A stretch of 64,000 nucleotides of DNA from JAPLJC01 sp052326585. Lineage in GTDB: Bacteria; Desulfobacterota; Desulfobaccia; Desulfobaccales; 0-14-0-80-60-11. The stretch lies in the NCBI GenBank assembly GCA_052326585.1, contig JBKQLU010000038.1, positions 24,262 to 88,261 of the forward strand, in the 5' to 3' direction. Below the pieces are notes generated by a model. It made no database searches. It was given only the letters and a program-made list of their open reading frames with translations, and had not been told where the DNA came from. A program made the position numbers and the translations under genes. Numbering within the stretch: the stretch's first letter is position 1; each line of letters opens with the position of its first letter. Positions 1 through 6,580 of this stretch are shown one piece after another.

Positions 1-2
1 AC

Positions 3-1067
3 GGCAGCCAGCGGCAAATCGTCTGGCAGGAGGTCCTGGCCGGGGAAAAGGCCTTCAAGCAGACCCGGAGCTATATGCCGGTGGAATCCCTTACCGCCAT
101 CCGGGAGTTCCGGGTGGCCCTCAAGGGGCCCCTCACCACCCCCATCGGCGGCGGCTTCCGTTCCCTGAATGTCACCCTGCGCCAGGTCCTGGACCTGTAT
201 GCCTGCATCCGGCCGGTGCGCTATTACGCCGGGGTGCCCAGCCCCTTGAGAGAGCCGGGGCTGATTGACATGGTGATCTTCCGGGAAAACACCGAAGACG
301 TCTACGCCGGGATCGAGTGGCCGGCTACCAGCCCCGAGGCCAGAAAAGTCATCGCCTTCCTTAACGCCGAGATGGGCTGCTCCCTGGACCCCACCGCGGC
401 CATCGGCATCAAACCCATGACCGAGCGCTGCAGCAAGCGCCTGATTCGCAAGGCCCTCAATTACGCCCTGGAGCAGGGGCGGACCGCGGTCACCCTGATG
501 CACAAGGGCAACATCATGAAGTATACCGAGGGCGCCTTCCAGAACTGGGGCTATGAGGTGGCGATGGAATACGGCGACAAGGTGACCACCGAGGCGGAGC
601 TGGCCACGCGCTATCAGGGGGTCTTGCCTCCGGGCAGGGTGCTCCTCAACGACCGGATAGCCGACTCGCTCTTCCAGCAGGTGTTGCTGCGGCCCGCGGA
701 GTACCAGGTGATCGCCACCCCGAACCTGAACGGCGACTACCTTTCAGACTCCCTGGCGGCCCAGGTAGGGGGGTTGGGGATGGCCCCGGGGGCCAATGTC
801 GGGGATAACTGCGCCATCTTCGAGGCCACCCACGGCAGCGCCCCCAAGTACGCCGGCCAGGATAAGGTCAATCCCGGCTCCCTCATCCTCTCCGGGGCCA
901 TGCTCCTGGAGTACCTGGGCTGGCAGGAGGCGGCCGGGCTTATCCACCAGGCCCTGCCCCGCACCCTGCAGGCGGGGCTGGCCACCTACGACCTGGCCCG
1001 GCTGCTGCCCGGCAGCAGGGAAGTCTCCTGCTCCGCCTTCGGCCAGGCGTTGATCGAGCACCTGTAA
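3..1067 (+). CDS. icd: NADP-dependent isocitrate dehydrogenase, 5' truncated by window edge
   Basis: TCA-cycle enzyme converting isocitrate to 2-oxoglutarate and CO2 in the cytoplasm. The frame is open from base 3, so the N-terminus lies outside the window; about 354 residues are present. Recognisable blocks of the bacterial Icd family are ALKGPLTTPIGGGFRSLNV (substrate phosphate loop with the Ser that AceK phosphorylates in E. coli), RPVRYYAGVPSP, DMVIFRENTEDVYAGIEW, the Lys in GIKPMTERCSKRLIRKAL, HKGNIMKYTEGAF, the metal-binding Asp in LNDRIADS, and EATHGSAPKYAGQDKVNP near the NADP site. It ends at a TAA followed by a GC-rich hairpin. Family assignment is certain; NADP preference is inferred from family resemblance. 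Confidence 0.95.
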   Translation, partial: GSQRQIVWQEVLAGEKAFKQTRSYMPVESLTAIREFRVALKGPLTTPIGGGFRSLNVTLRQVLDLYACIRPVRYYAGVPSPLREPGLIDMVIFRENTEDVYAGIEWPATSPEARKVIAFLNAEMGCSLDPTAAIGIKPMTERCSKRLIRKALNYALEQGRTAVTLMHKGNIMKYTEGAFQNWGYEVAMEYGDKVTTEAELATRYQGVLPPGRVLLNDRIADSLFQQVLLRPAEYQVIATPNLNGDYLSDSLAAQVGGLGMAPGANVGDNCAIFEATHGSAPKYAGQDKVNPGSLILSGAMLLEYLGWQEAAGLIHQALPRTLQAGLATYDLARLLPGSREVSCSAFGQALIEHL

Positions 1068-1120
1068 GAAGGTTCCATTATCTTGCCGGAAGTGGGCCGT
1101 CTCCAAATTAGACCTAAAAA

Positions 1121-1149
1121 GGGCGCCGGGATCGTCCCGGCGCCCCTAC
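1121..1149. repeat. GC-rich palindrome with flanking CTAC, REP-like and possible terminator
   Basis: An 11-bp perfect stem (1121-1131 with 1135-1145) closes a TCG loop and is followed by CTAC. Read on the minus strand it is GTAG plus a palindrome, the layout of REP elements. It sits between the convergent icd and CBS-ACT genes, so it may also end transcription in both directions. No U-tract follows. Confidence 0.55.
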
Positions 1150-1184
1150 AGTTCTGCCGTTCTCCCGGTTAAGCCCCGCTCCGG

Positions 1185-1856
1185 CTACTCCCCGGCCCCT
1201 TGCCTCTCCCCGGTCACATAGAGGACTTCGAAGCGGGCCGCCAATTCCGCCTGGATGGCCGCCACCGCCTCGGGTGAGAGGTTCTTGACCCGGACATAGA
1301 CCTCCCGCCGGTTTTCCCCGGGGCTGCAGTAGCAGCTCAGCAGGCTGAGCAGCCGCCCTCCCCGGGCTCGCATCAGGTCGGCCACCTCCTTCAAGACCCC
1401 GGGCCGGTCTTCCAGGCGCAGGGCGAACTGCACCCCGCCCTGAAGGCTGCCGCTGATATGGAGCAAGGCCCGCAGTATGTCCGACTGGGTGATGATACCG
1501 ACCAGCGAGCCTCCGGCGTCCACCACCGGCAGCCCCGAGACGGTGTGCGCCAGCATGATTTGTGCAGCCCCCTCCACCGTGTCGTCCTGGGAGACGGTGA
1601 TCAGGTCGCGGCTCATGATCTCCTTTACCTGCAGCTCCGCCAGCAGGTAATACATCTCGTGCACGTCCAGGGTGGTGGCCTTGGAAGGGGAGGCCTCTTT
1701 CAGATCCCGGTCGGTGACCAGTCCCACCAGGCGGCCGGCGCGCATCACCGGCAGACGCCGGAAGTGATGCTCATTCATAATATGCATGGCCCGGATCATG
1801 GAAGTGTCGTCATTGATGGTTATGGGGTCCCGGGTCATCCAATCCTTGATCAGCAT
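1185..1856 (-). CDS. CBS-pair plus ACT domain protein, AcuB-like
   Basis: A 223-residue cytoplasmic regulatory protein. Residues 1-60 (beginning MLIKDWMTRDPITINDDTSM) and about 75-130 (VKEIMSRDLITVSQDDTVEG) are a tandem CBS pair, the adenosyl-nucleotide sensing module. Residues about 140-215 form an ACT-like domain (FALRLEDRPGVLKEVADLMR), which usually binds amino acids. This domain order is that of AcuB, named from Bacillus acetoin utilisation; in Desulfobacterota its role is unknown. A GGAG ribosome-binding site precedes the ATG at 1856. It is a single gene, convergent with icd, with no acetoin genes nearby, so no acetoin role should be assumed. Confidence 0.85.
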   Translation of the reverse strand: MLIKDWMTRDPITINDDTSMIRAMHIMNEHHFRRLPVMRAGRLVGLVTDRDLKEASPSKATTLDVHEMYYLLAELQVKEIMSRDLITVSQDDTVEGAAQIMLAHTVSGLPVVDAGGSLVGIITQSDILRALLHISGSLQGGVQFALRLEDRPGVLKEVADLMRARGGRLLSLLSCYCSPGENRREVYVRVKNLSPEAVAAIQAELAARFEVLYVTGERQGAGE

Positions 1857-1960
1857 GGGGCTGCTCCGTCGATTCTTAATTACCGGCGGCTACCACTGCT
1901 ACCATTAAGCGCTTTCCTGCGAAATTCGCCTGGCGGCTTTCCCGGGTCATGCCGAGAAAA

Positions 1961-1983
1961 CGCAGGCTAAAGCCTGCGGCTAC
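1961..1983. repeat. GTAG-headed short palindrome (REP-like)
   Basis: An 8-bp inverted repeat (1961-1968 and 1971-1978) with a 2-nt loop, followed by GCTAC. A near-identical copy lies at 5493-5515. On the minus strand it reads GTAG-C-palindrome. It is intergenic, downstream of the CBS-ACT promoter region and beyond the plsY stop. Confidence 0.6.
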
Positions 1984-2080
1984 GTTTTAAAGACCACTGG
2001 CAACGATGCCCAGATGGCCAAGTCGCCTGCCTCCATAAGCTCTTTTAAGCAAAAAAAATAAAGGTAGCAAACGGCTTTTT

Positions 2081-2680
2081 CTAAAGCCGCGGTTCTTCGC
2101 CCCGGAAAAACCGCTGCAAATTGGCGCGGTGGCAGACCAGGATCAGCCCCGACAGGGCGCCGGCCAGGAGGAGATAGGCCTTGGAGCCGGAGAAGAGGCC
2201 CATGGCCACCGGCAGCAGCCAGGCGGCGATGAGTGCCGCGATGGACAGGACGCGGGTCCGGCTCAGGGCCAGCAGGTAGACCAGGACCAGGCTGAGCCCG
2301 GCCCAGGGGCAAAGGGCGGTCACCACTCCGAAGCTGGTGGCCACCCCTTTGCCCCCTTTAAAACCCAGGCCCAGGGGGAAGACATGCCCCAAAACCGCGG
2401 CCGCCCCCACCGCGGCCACCGCCGCGTCTTGCCAGGGCCCCAGGGGCGCCAGCCAGAGGCGGGCCAGGACCGTGGGCATGGCCCCCTTGAGGGCGTCCCC
2501 CAGCAGGGTGAGGCCGCCGGCCTGGCGGCCCAGCAGGCGATAGAGATTGCCGGCGCCCAGGTTGCCGCTCCCCTGGCGGCGGGGATCCGGGCCCCCCAGG
2601 ACCCGGGCCACCAGAAGCCCGGTGGGGATAGAGCCCAGCAGGTATGACAGCAGCAACAGCCCCGCAAAATACCTTGACAT
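2081..2680 (-). CDS. plsY: Glycerol-3-phosphate acyltransferase PlsY
   Basis: Integral membrane acyltransferase that transfers acyl from acyl-phosphate to glycerol-3-phosphate, the first committed step of phospholipid synthesis with PlsX. The 199-residue length is normal for the family. The three PlsY motifs are visible: LLGSIPTG near the N-terminus, GSGNLGAGNLYRLLG, and the GHVFPLGLGFKGGKGVATSFG loop. About five hydrophobic segments are present. I chose the ATG at 2680 because the protein then begins MSRYFAGLLLLSYLLGSIPTG as in homologues, preceded by GGGGAG; the frame stays open 24 codons upstream, but that stretch is Arg/Gly/Pro-rich and unlike the family. The gene stands alone between cstA and the CBS-ACT gene. 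Confidence 0.93.
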   Translation of the reverse strand: MSRYFAGLLLLSYLLGSIPTGLLVARVLGGPDPRRQGSGNLGAGNLYRLLGRQAGGLTLLGDALKGAMPTVLARLWLAPLGPWQDAAVAAVGAAAVLGHVFPLGLGFKGGKGVATSFGVVTALCPWAGLSLVLVYLLALSRTRVLSIAALIAAWLLPVAMGLFSGSKAYLLLAGALSGLILVCHRANLQRFFRGEEPRL

Positions 2681-2829
2681 GGCCCCCGCTCCCCGAAGCC
2701 CCGAAGCCGCCCCGCGGGGGCGGAGACCCGGGGCCGCCCCCGCCGCTCTCATATCCTTCCCGGCGCCCTAAGCCGCGGCAGCCCGGTTCAGGGTGGCCCC
2801 GCGGCGCCGGCCCCGCCAGGCTGGCCGCC

Positions 2830-4641
2830 TTATTCCGGCACGACCTCCAGGACCCGGTCGCCGGCGTCGTCCCACACCGGGGTCTTGATCTTCAGCAGTT
2901 CGGCCCATCTCCGGAAGGCCCCCACGAAGACCACCACCATGAGCATCATGATGACCATGGCCAGGGTCGCCAGAAGATACATCCCCTGGGGAAGATAGGT
3001 GCCCACCAGGAGCAGGTAGCCGGCATACATGGTGATGAAGGCCATGGCGATCCCGGGAACCGCGGTGATCCAGGCGTATTTGGCCTTGTTCATGCGGATG
3101 ATCATGGTGGTCCCGATGATCAGGCCGCTGGCGGCCAGGAGCTGGTTGCACATGCCAAACAGCGGCCAGATAGTGCTAATACTGCCGGTAACCACCAGAT
3201 AACCCCAGGAGGCCACGAAGATAGCGCTGGTGCTGACGATACCGGGCCACCAGCCCCGCTCCAGGAACTTGGGGAAGGCCAAGCCGATCATTTCCTGGAG
3301 GAAGAAGCGGCCCACCCGGGTGCCGGTATCCACCGCGGTGAGGATGAAGACCGCCTCAAACATGATGGCGAAGTGATACCAGTAGGCCATCAAGCTCTTC
3401 ATTATGGGAATGGAGGAAAAGATGTAAGCCATGCCTACGGCCAGGGAAACGGCGCCGCCGGGCCGGCCCTGGATCGTTTCTCCCACCCCGGCAGCCAGCG
3501 CCGGCAGGTGGGCCGTGGCCATGCCGAGTTTGGCAAAGGCGGCGGGAGCCGCGTTGATGGCGAAGTAATCGGCCGGCACCAGGACGCAGGCGGCCGTCAG
3601 GGCCATGATGGCAACCACGCCTTCCGTCAGCATGGCGCCGTAGCCTATGAACAGGACGTCCCGTTCATTGGGGATCATCTTGGGGGTGGTGCCGCTGCCG
3701 ATAATGGCGTGGAAGCCGGATAAGGCCCCACAGGCGATAATGATAAAGACGAAGGGGAAAACCGGCCCGGCAATTATCGGGCCGCCGCCGTGGACGAACT
3801 TGGTGATCGGCTCCATCAGGAGGGTAGGCCGGACAATGGCGATACCCAGAACCAGGGCCAGGATGGTGCCGATCTTCAGGTAAGTGGACAGGTAATCCCG
3901 GGGGCAGAGGAGCAGCCAGACCGGCAGCACCGAGGCCACAAAGCCGTAAATAATGATAATAAAGGCAATCTGCGTTTTGTCCATGGTGAACAGGGCCTTC
4001 AGGGTGGGACTGGCCACCACATGAGGCCCGGCCAGGATTGCCAAGAACAGCAGAACCACGCCGATGATGCTGGTGCCCAGGACGTCGCCAGGCCGCCAGA
4101 CATGCAGATAAACCCCCATGAGGAGGGCGATGGGAACGGTGGCAAGGACCGTGAAGGTCCCCCAGGGGCTGCTAAACATGGCGTTGACCACCGCAATGGA
4201 CAGACCCGCCAGGGTGAGAATGAGGATGAAGAGGATGGCCACCGAGGCCACGTGGCCCACCGCGGTGCCGATTTCCCTCTCGGCGATCTTGCCCAGGCTC
4301 TGGGCCTTATGGCGCACCGAGGCGAAGAGCACCACCATGTCGTGCACCGCGCCGGCCACCACGCAGCCGACGATGATCCACAGGGCTCCCGGCAAATAGC
4401 CGAACTGGGCCGCCAACACCGGCCCCAACAGCGGCCCGGCGGCGGCGATGGCGGCGAAATGGTGGCCAAACAGGATAAACTTGTTGGTCTTGACATAATC
4501 GACGCCGTCGGCCATTTTCACGGCCGGGGTCAACCTCTCCGCCTTCAGCTCCAGGACCCGGTTGGCGATGAACAGGCCGTAAAACCTGTAGGCCAGGGCA
4601 AAGACGCACAATGCTACAAAGACCAGGGTCAAAGCATTCAT
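2830..4641 (-). CDS. cstA: Carbon starvation protein A (CstA family transporter)
   Basis: A 603-residue polytopic inner-membrane protein of the CstA family, known for peptide and pyruvate uptake during carbon limitation. The N-terminal signature is clear: FILFGHHFAAIAAAGPLLGPVLAAQFGYLPG, then GAVHDMVVLFASVRHKAQSLG. The later GFHAIIGSGTTPKMI is also typical, as is the C-terminal extension beyond the last helices. About 15-16 hydrophobic segments are visible. AGGGAGGG precedes the ATG at 4641. It lies 61 bp downstream of a universal stress protein gene on the same strand, a pairing consistent with a starvation response. Substrate cannot be deduced. Confidence 0.93.
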   Translation of the reverse strand: MNALTLVFVALCVFALAYRFYGLFIANRVLELKAERLTPAVKMADGVDYVKTNKFILFGHHFAAIAAAGPLLGPVLAAQFGYLPGALWIIVGCVVAGAVHDMVVLFASVRHKAQSLGKIAEREIGTAVGHVASVAILFILILTLAGLSIAVVNAMFSSPWGTFTVLATVPIALLMGVYLHVWRPGDVLGTSIIGVVLLFLAILAGPHVVASPTLKALFTMDKTQIAFIIIIYGFVASVLPVWLLLCPRDYLSTYLKIGTILALVLGIAIVRPTLLMEPITKFVHGGGPIIAGPVFPFVFIIIACGALSGFHAIIGSGTTPKMIPNERDVLFIGYGAMLTEGVVAIMALTAACVLVPADYFAINAAPAAFAKLGMATAHLPALAAGVGETIQGRPGGAVSLAVGMAYIFSSIPIMKSLMAYWYHFAIMFEAVFILTAVDTGTRVGRFFLQEMIGLAFPKFLERGWWPGIVSTSAIFVASWGYLVVTGSISTIWPLFGMCNQLLAASGLIIGTTMIIRMNKAKYAWITAVPGIAMAFITMYAGYLLLVGTYLPQGMYLLATLAMVIMMLMVVVFVGAFRRWAELLKIKTPVWDDAGDRVLEVVPE

Positions 4642-4702
4642 TCTTAGGCCCTCCCTTCTGCTGGTTTTGTCCTAAGTCCGGGTGTGGGCCCGGAGGTGCC
4701 GG

Positions 4703-5170
4703 TCACATGGAAAAATAATCGAGTTCACTCTTATGCTCCGGCAGTTTGGGCCCCAGGACCCGCAGCAGCAGCACCGGGACCGGGGAGTGGCCGACCACCC
4801 GGTGGGCCACGCTGCCCAGCAGCCAGGCGACCTCGCCGGCGCCGTGGCTGCCCAGGATGGTGAGGTCCATCTCGTGCCCGGCCGCATAGGCAATGATCTC
4901 CGGGGCCGGGTCGCCCTGTTTATAGACCCAGGTGGCCGTTAAATTTTTGGCCCGCAAGGCCGCGGTGGTTTCCTGGAGATACTTGACCGCCGGCAGATGG
5001 GCCTCCCCCTCGGTCTCCGGGGAAGACTCGGTGATCTCGCCCACCGCGGCGGAGCCCACCGTCAAGAGCACCAGTTGCGCCTTAAAGCAATTCGCCAAAT
5101 CCTCGGCCTTGGGAAGCACCTTGCCTGCCAAATCCGAGCCGTCCAACGGAATCAGGATCTTGTTAAACAC
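4703..5170 (-). CDS. Universal stress protein, UspA family
   Basis: A 155-residue cytoplasmic protein with a single Usp fold. The start MFNKILIPLDGSDLAGKVLPKA and the C-terminal GSHGAGEVAWLLGSVAHRVV (the G-x2-G-x9-G ATP-binding pattern of UspA/MJ0577-type proteins) define the family. It begins with GTG at 5170, preceded by AAGGAGG. It lies directly upstream of cstA on the same strand and is probably co-transcribed with it. The binding partner and stress are unknown. Confidence 0.9.
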   Translation of the reverse strand: MFNKILIPLDGSDLAGKVLPKAEDLANCFKAQLVLLTVGSAAVGEITESSPETEGEAHLPAVKYLQETTAALRAKNLTATWVYKQGDPAPEIIAYAAGHEMDLTILGSHGAGEVAWLLGSVAHRVVGHSPVPVLLLRVLGPKLPEHKSELDYFSM

Positions 5171-5450
5171 GCCAGGCCTCCTTCACTCTCTGATTCGGTT
5201 CTGCTCCGCACCGAATGGGCCTTCACCCTCTTGGCGAGGACCGGCTCGCGCCGGGAAAGCCCTGGGCCCAGGGCTTTTTTCCTGCGGCCCCGCACCGGCG
5301 CCCGCCGGATACCGGACGACTTGTGCCTCCGGTTTTATGGAACCATATTACCACGATTTATTATTGATATGGGACAAAAAATAGGCCCGCAAACCGGCCT
5401 TCGGGGCCGGTCCGGGAAGATGTCCCCAAGCAGGGCCTGGGATAAAATTA

Positions 5451-5515
5451 GGCTTTAGCCTGCGGGTTTTGTTGGCAAACGCCTCAAGGGGGCGCAGGCC
5501 AAAGCCTGCGGCTAC
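5451..5515. repeat. One partial and one full GTAG-type palindrome
   Basis: 5493-5515 repeats the 1961-1983 element with one changed base in the stem (7-bp stem, CAAA loop, then GCTAC). 5451-5466 carries the same AGGCT/AGCCT core in the opposite orientation. Together they form a head-to-head pair separated by about 30 bp, the usual arrangement of REP doublets. Confidence 0.55.
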
Positions 5516-5532
5516 CAAGAATAAAGCTTCAT

Positions 5533-5561
5533 CTCGTTACCCAGTTGTACTTGGGAACGAG
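5533..5561. repeat. Interrupted palindrome CTCGTT...AACGAG
   Basis: The 5' arm CTCGTT-A-CCCA pairs with TGGG-AACGAG, leaving a 9-nt loop and one bulged A. It is unrelated in sequence to the GTAG elements beside it. Intergenic, function unknown. Confidence 0.5.
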
Positions 5562-5632
5562 GCAAAGAAGCCAGGCTGGGCAACGAGAGGGAGCACAGGC
5601 GGGACGCCTATGCCGCCGCCCCAAGCGGAAAT

Positions 5633-5653
5633 GGTGGGCAGTGCCCACCCTAC
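5633..5653. repeat. GTAG-headed palindrome
   Basis: GGTGGGCA and TGCCCACC (5633-5640, 5642-5649) form an 8-bp stem closed around one G and followed by CTAC (5650-5653). Same layout as the 1121, 1961 and 5493 elements but with a different stem sequence. Confidence 0.55.
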
Positions 5654-5670
5654 AAACTCAAAGAGAAAGA

Positions 5671-5704
5671 CAGTGAGCAGTGAGCGCTAAGCAGTGAGCA
5701 GTAG
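5671..5704. repeat. Heptamer tandem repeat, AGTGAGC type
   Basis: Four consecutive 7-nt units resembling AGTGAGC, one of them diverged (GCTAAGC). Noncoding. The reverse complement of this motif occurs near 52273-52286. Confidence 0.55.
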
Positions 5705-5728
5705 TGCGCCGCCAGGGGCGCTTTTTCT

Positions 5729-5763
5729 CGAAACCCGAAACTCGAAACTCGAAACTCGAAACT
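5729..5763. repeat. Heptamer tandem repeat, CGAAACT x5
   Basis: Five 7-nt units in a row, the first differing at the last base (CGAAACC) and the other four identical. It ends 12 bp from the rubrerythrin stop. Noncoding. Confidence 0.85.
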
Positions 5764-5774
5764 TTTTTCATAGC

Positions 5775-6347
5775 TCAAAGATAATTGGCGGCCAGCTCTT
5801 CGTAGTAAGCCCGGGGATGCTTGCAAGCAGGGCAGGTATCCGGCGGATTTTTGCCCTTGACCACATAACCGCAATTGCGGCAGTGCCAGGTGACGGGTTC
5901 CTTCCGGTGAAACAGGGTATCGTCTGCCAGGCGCTGGGCCAGGGCCCGGTAGCGGGCTTCGTGGAATTTTTCCACCTTGGAGATTTCCCGGAAAGAGACG
6001 GCGATCTCCTTGAACCCCTCCCGCTCGGCCTCTTCGGCAAAATTCTGATACAGGGTGGTCCACTCAAAATTCTCGCCCGCAGCCGCAGCCTCCAAATTGC
6101 TCCGGGTATCCCCCAGGTGGAAGGGGTAGCCCGCGAAGATTTCGGCGCTGCCCTCACCCAGGTGCTTATAAAAGACCTTGGCGTGCTCCTTTTCATTGTC
6201 CGCGGTCTCCTGGAAAATCGCGGCAATGTATTCGTATCCGGCCTTGCGGGCCTCACCGGCGTAAAAGCTGTAGCGGTTCCGGGCCTGGGATTCGCCGGCA
6301 AAGGCGATCAGTAAGTTCTTTTCCGTCTGGGAGTTCTGCAACTGCAT
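5775..6347 (-). CDS. Rubrerythrin
   Basis: A 190-residue cytoplasmic non-haem iron protein that reduces hydrogen peroxide in anaerobes. Residues about 10-145 form the ferritin-like four-helix bundle with the diiron glutamates (AFAGESQARNRYSFYA, DNEKEHAKVF, EEAEREGFKEIA, KVEKFHEARY). Residues about 154-178 are a rubredoxin-like domain with CxxC-x12-CxxC (CRNCGYVVKGKNPPDTCPAC). The start at 6347 has a perfect AAGGAGG site 8 nt upstream. The gene is monocistronic; a TATAGT -10-like hexamer lies about 75 bp upstream next to an inverted repeat (see 6444-6460). Normal length and all ligands present. Confidence 0.95.
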   Translation of the reverse strand: MQLQNSQTEKNLLIAFAGESQARNRYSFYAGEARKAGYEYIAAIFQETADNEKEHAKVFYKHLGEGSAEIFAGYPFHLGDTRSNLEAAAAGENFEWTTLYQNFAEEAEREGFKEIAVSFREISKVEKFHEARYRALAQRLADDTLFHRKEPVTWHCRNCGYVVKGKNPPDTCPACKHPRAYYEELAANYL

Positions 6348-6443
6348 GGAAAGACCTCCTTAGGGGAGCTGGCAGCCGGCGGCTGCCAGCCAGGTAGGGT
6401 TACGCGCTGCGCCCCGAAATATTGCTGTTTACTATAATCTAAT

Positions 6444-6460
6444 AGTGCGCCGGGTGCACT
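6444..6460 (-). promoter_or_regulatory. Inverted repeat upstream of rubrerythrin, possible operator
   Basis: AGTGC-N7-GCACT lies just upstream of a TATAGT hexamer oriented toward the rubrerythrin gene. Its position over the -35 region would suit a repressor. The factor is unknown; this is a weak call. Confidence 0.3.
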
Positions 6461-6580
6461 CTAGTAGAGGAACTCTTTCCCGTTCCCCAGCCCGGCTTGG
6501 GAAGATATTTTGCCGAACCGGTTAATCAAGCAGCCCGCCCTGGCGTTTGGCCCTTAGCTGATTGCCGCTAGCCCACAGAG

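Larger units (their letters stand above)
5171..5774. other. Gene-free 604-bp stretch rich in intergenic palindromes and heptamer repeats
   Basis: No convincing coding frame. It holds the uspA-side promoter region, then five separate repeat elements listed individually (5451-5515, 5533-5561, 5633-5653, 5671-5704, 5729-5763) just downstream of the rubrerythrin stop. The open frames that cross it have no recognisable family or ribosome-binding site. Confidence 0.6.

Noticed and set aside
5671..5763. CRISPR array
   Set aside because: Units are 7 nt with no spacers and no cas genes occur in the window.
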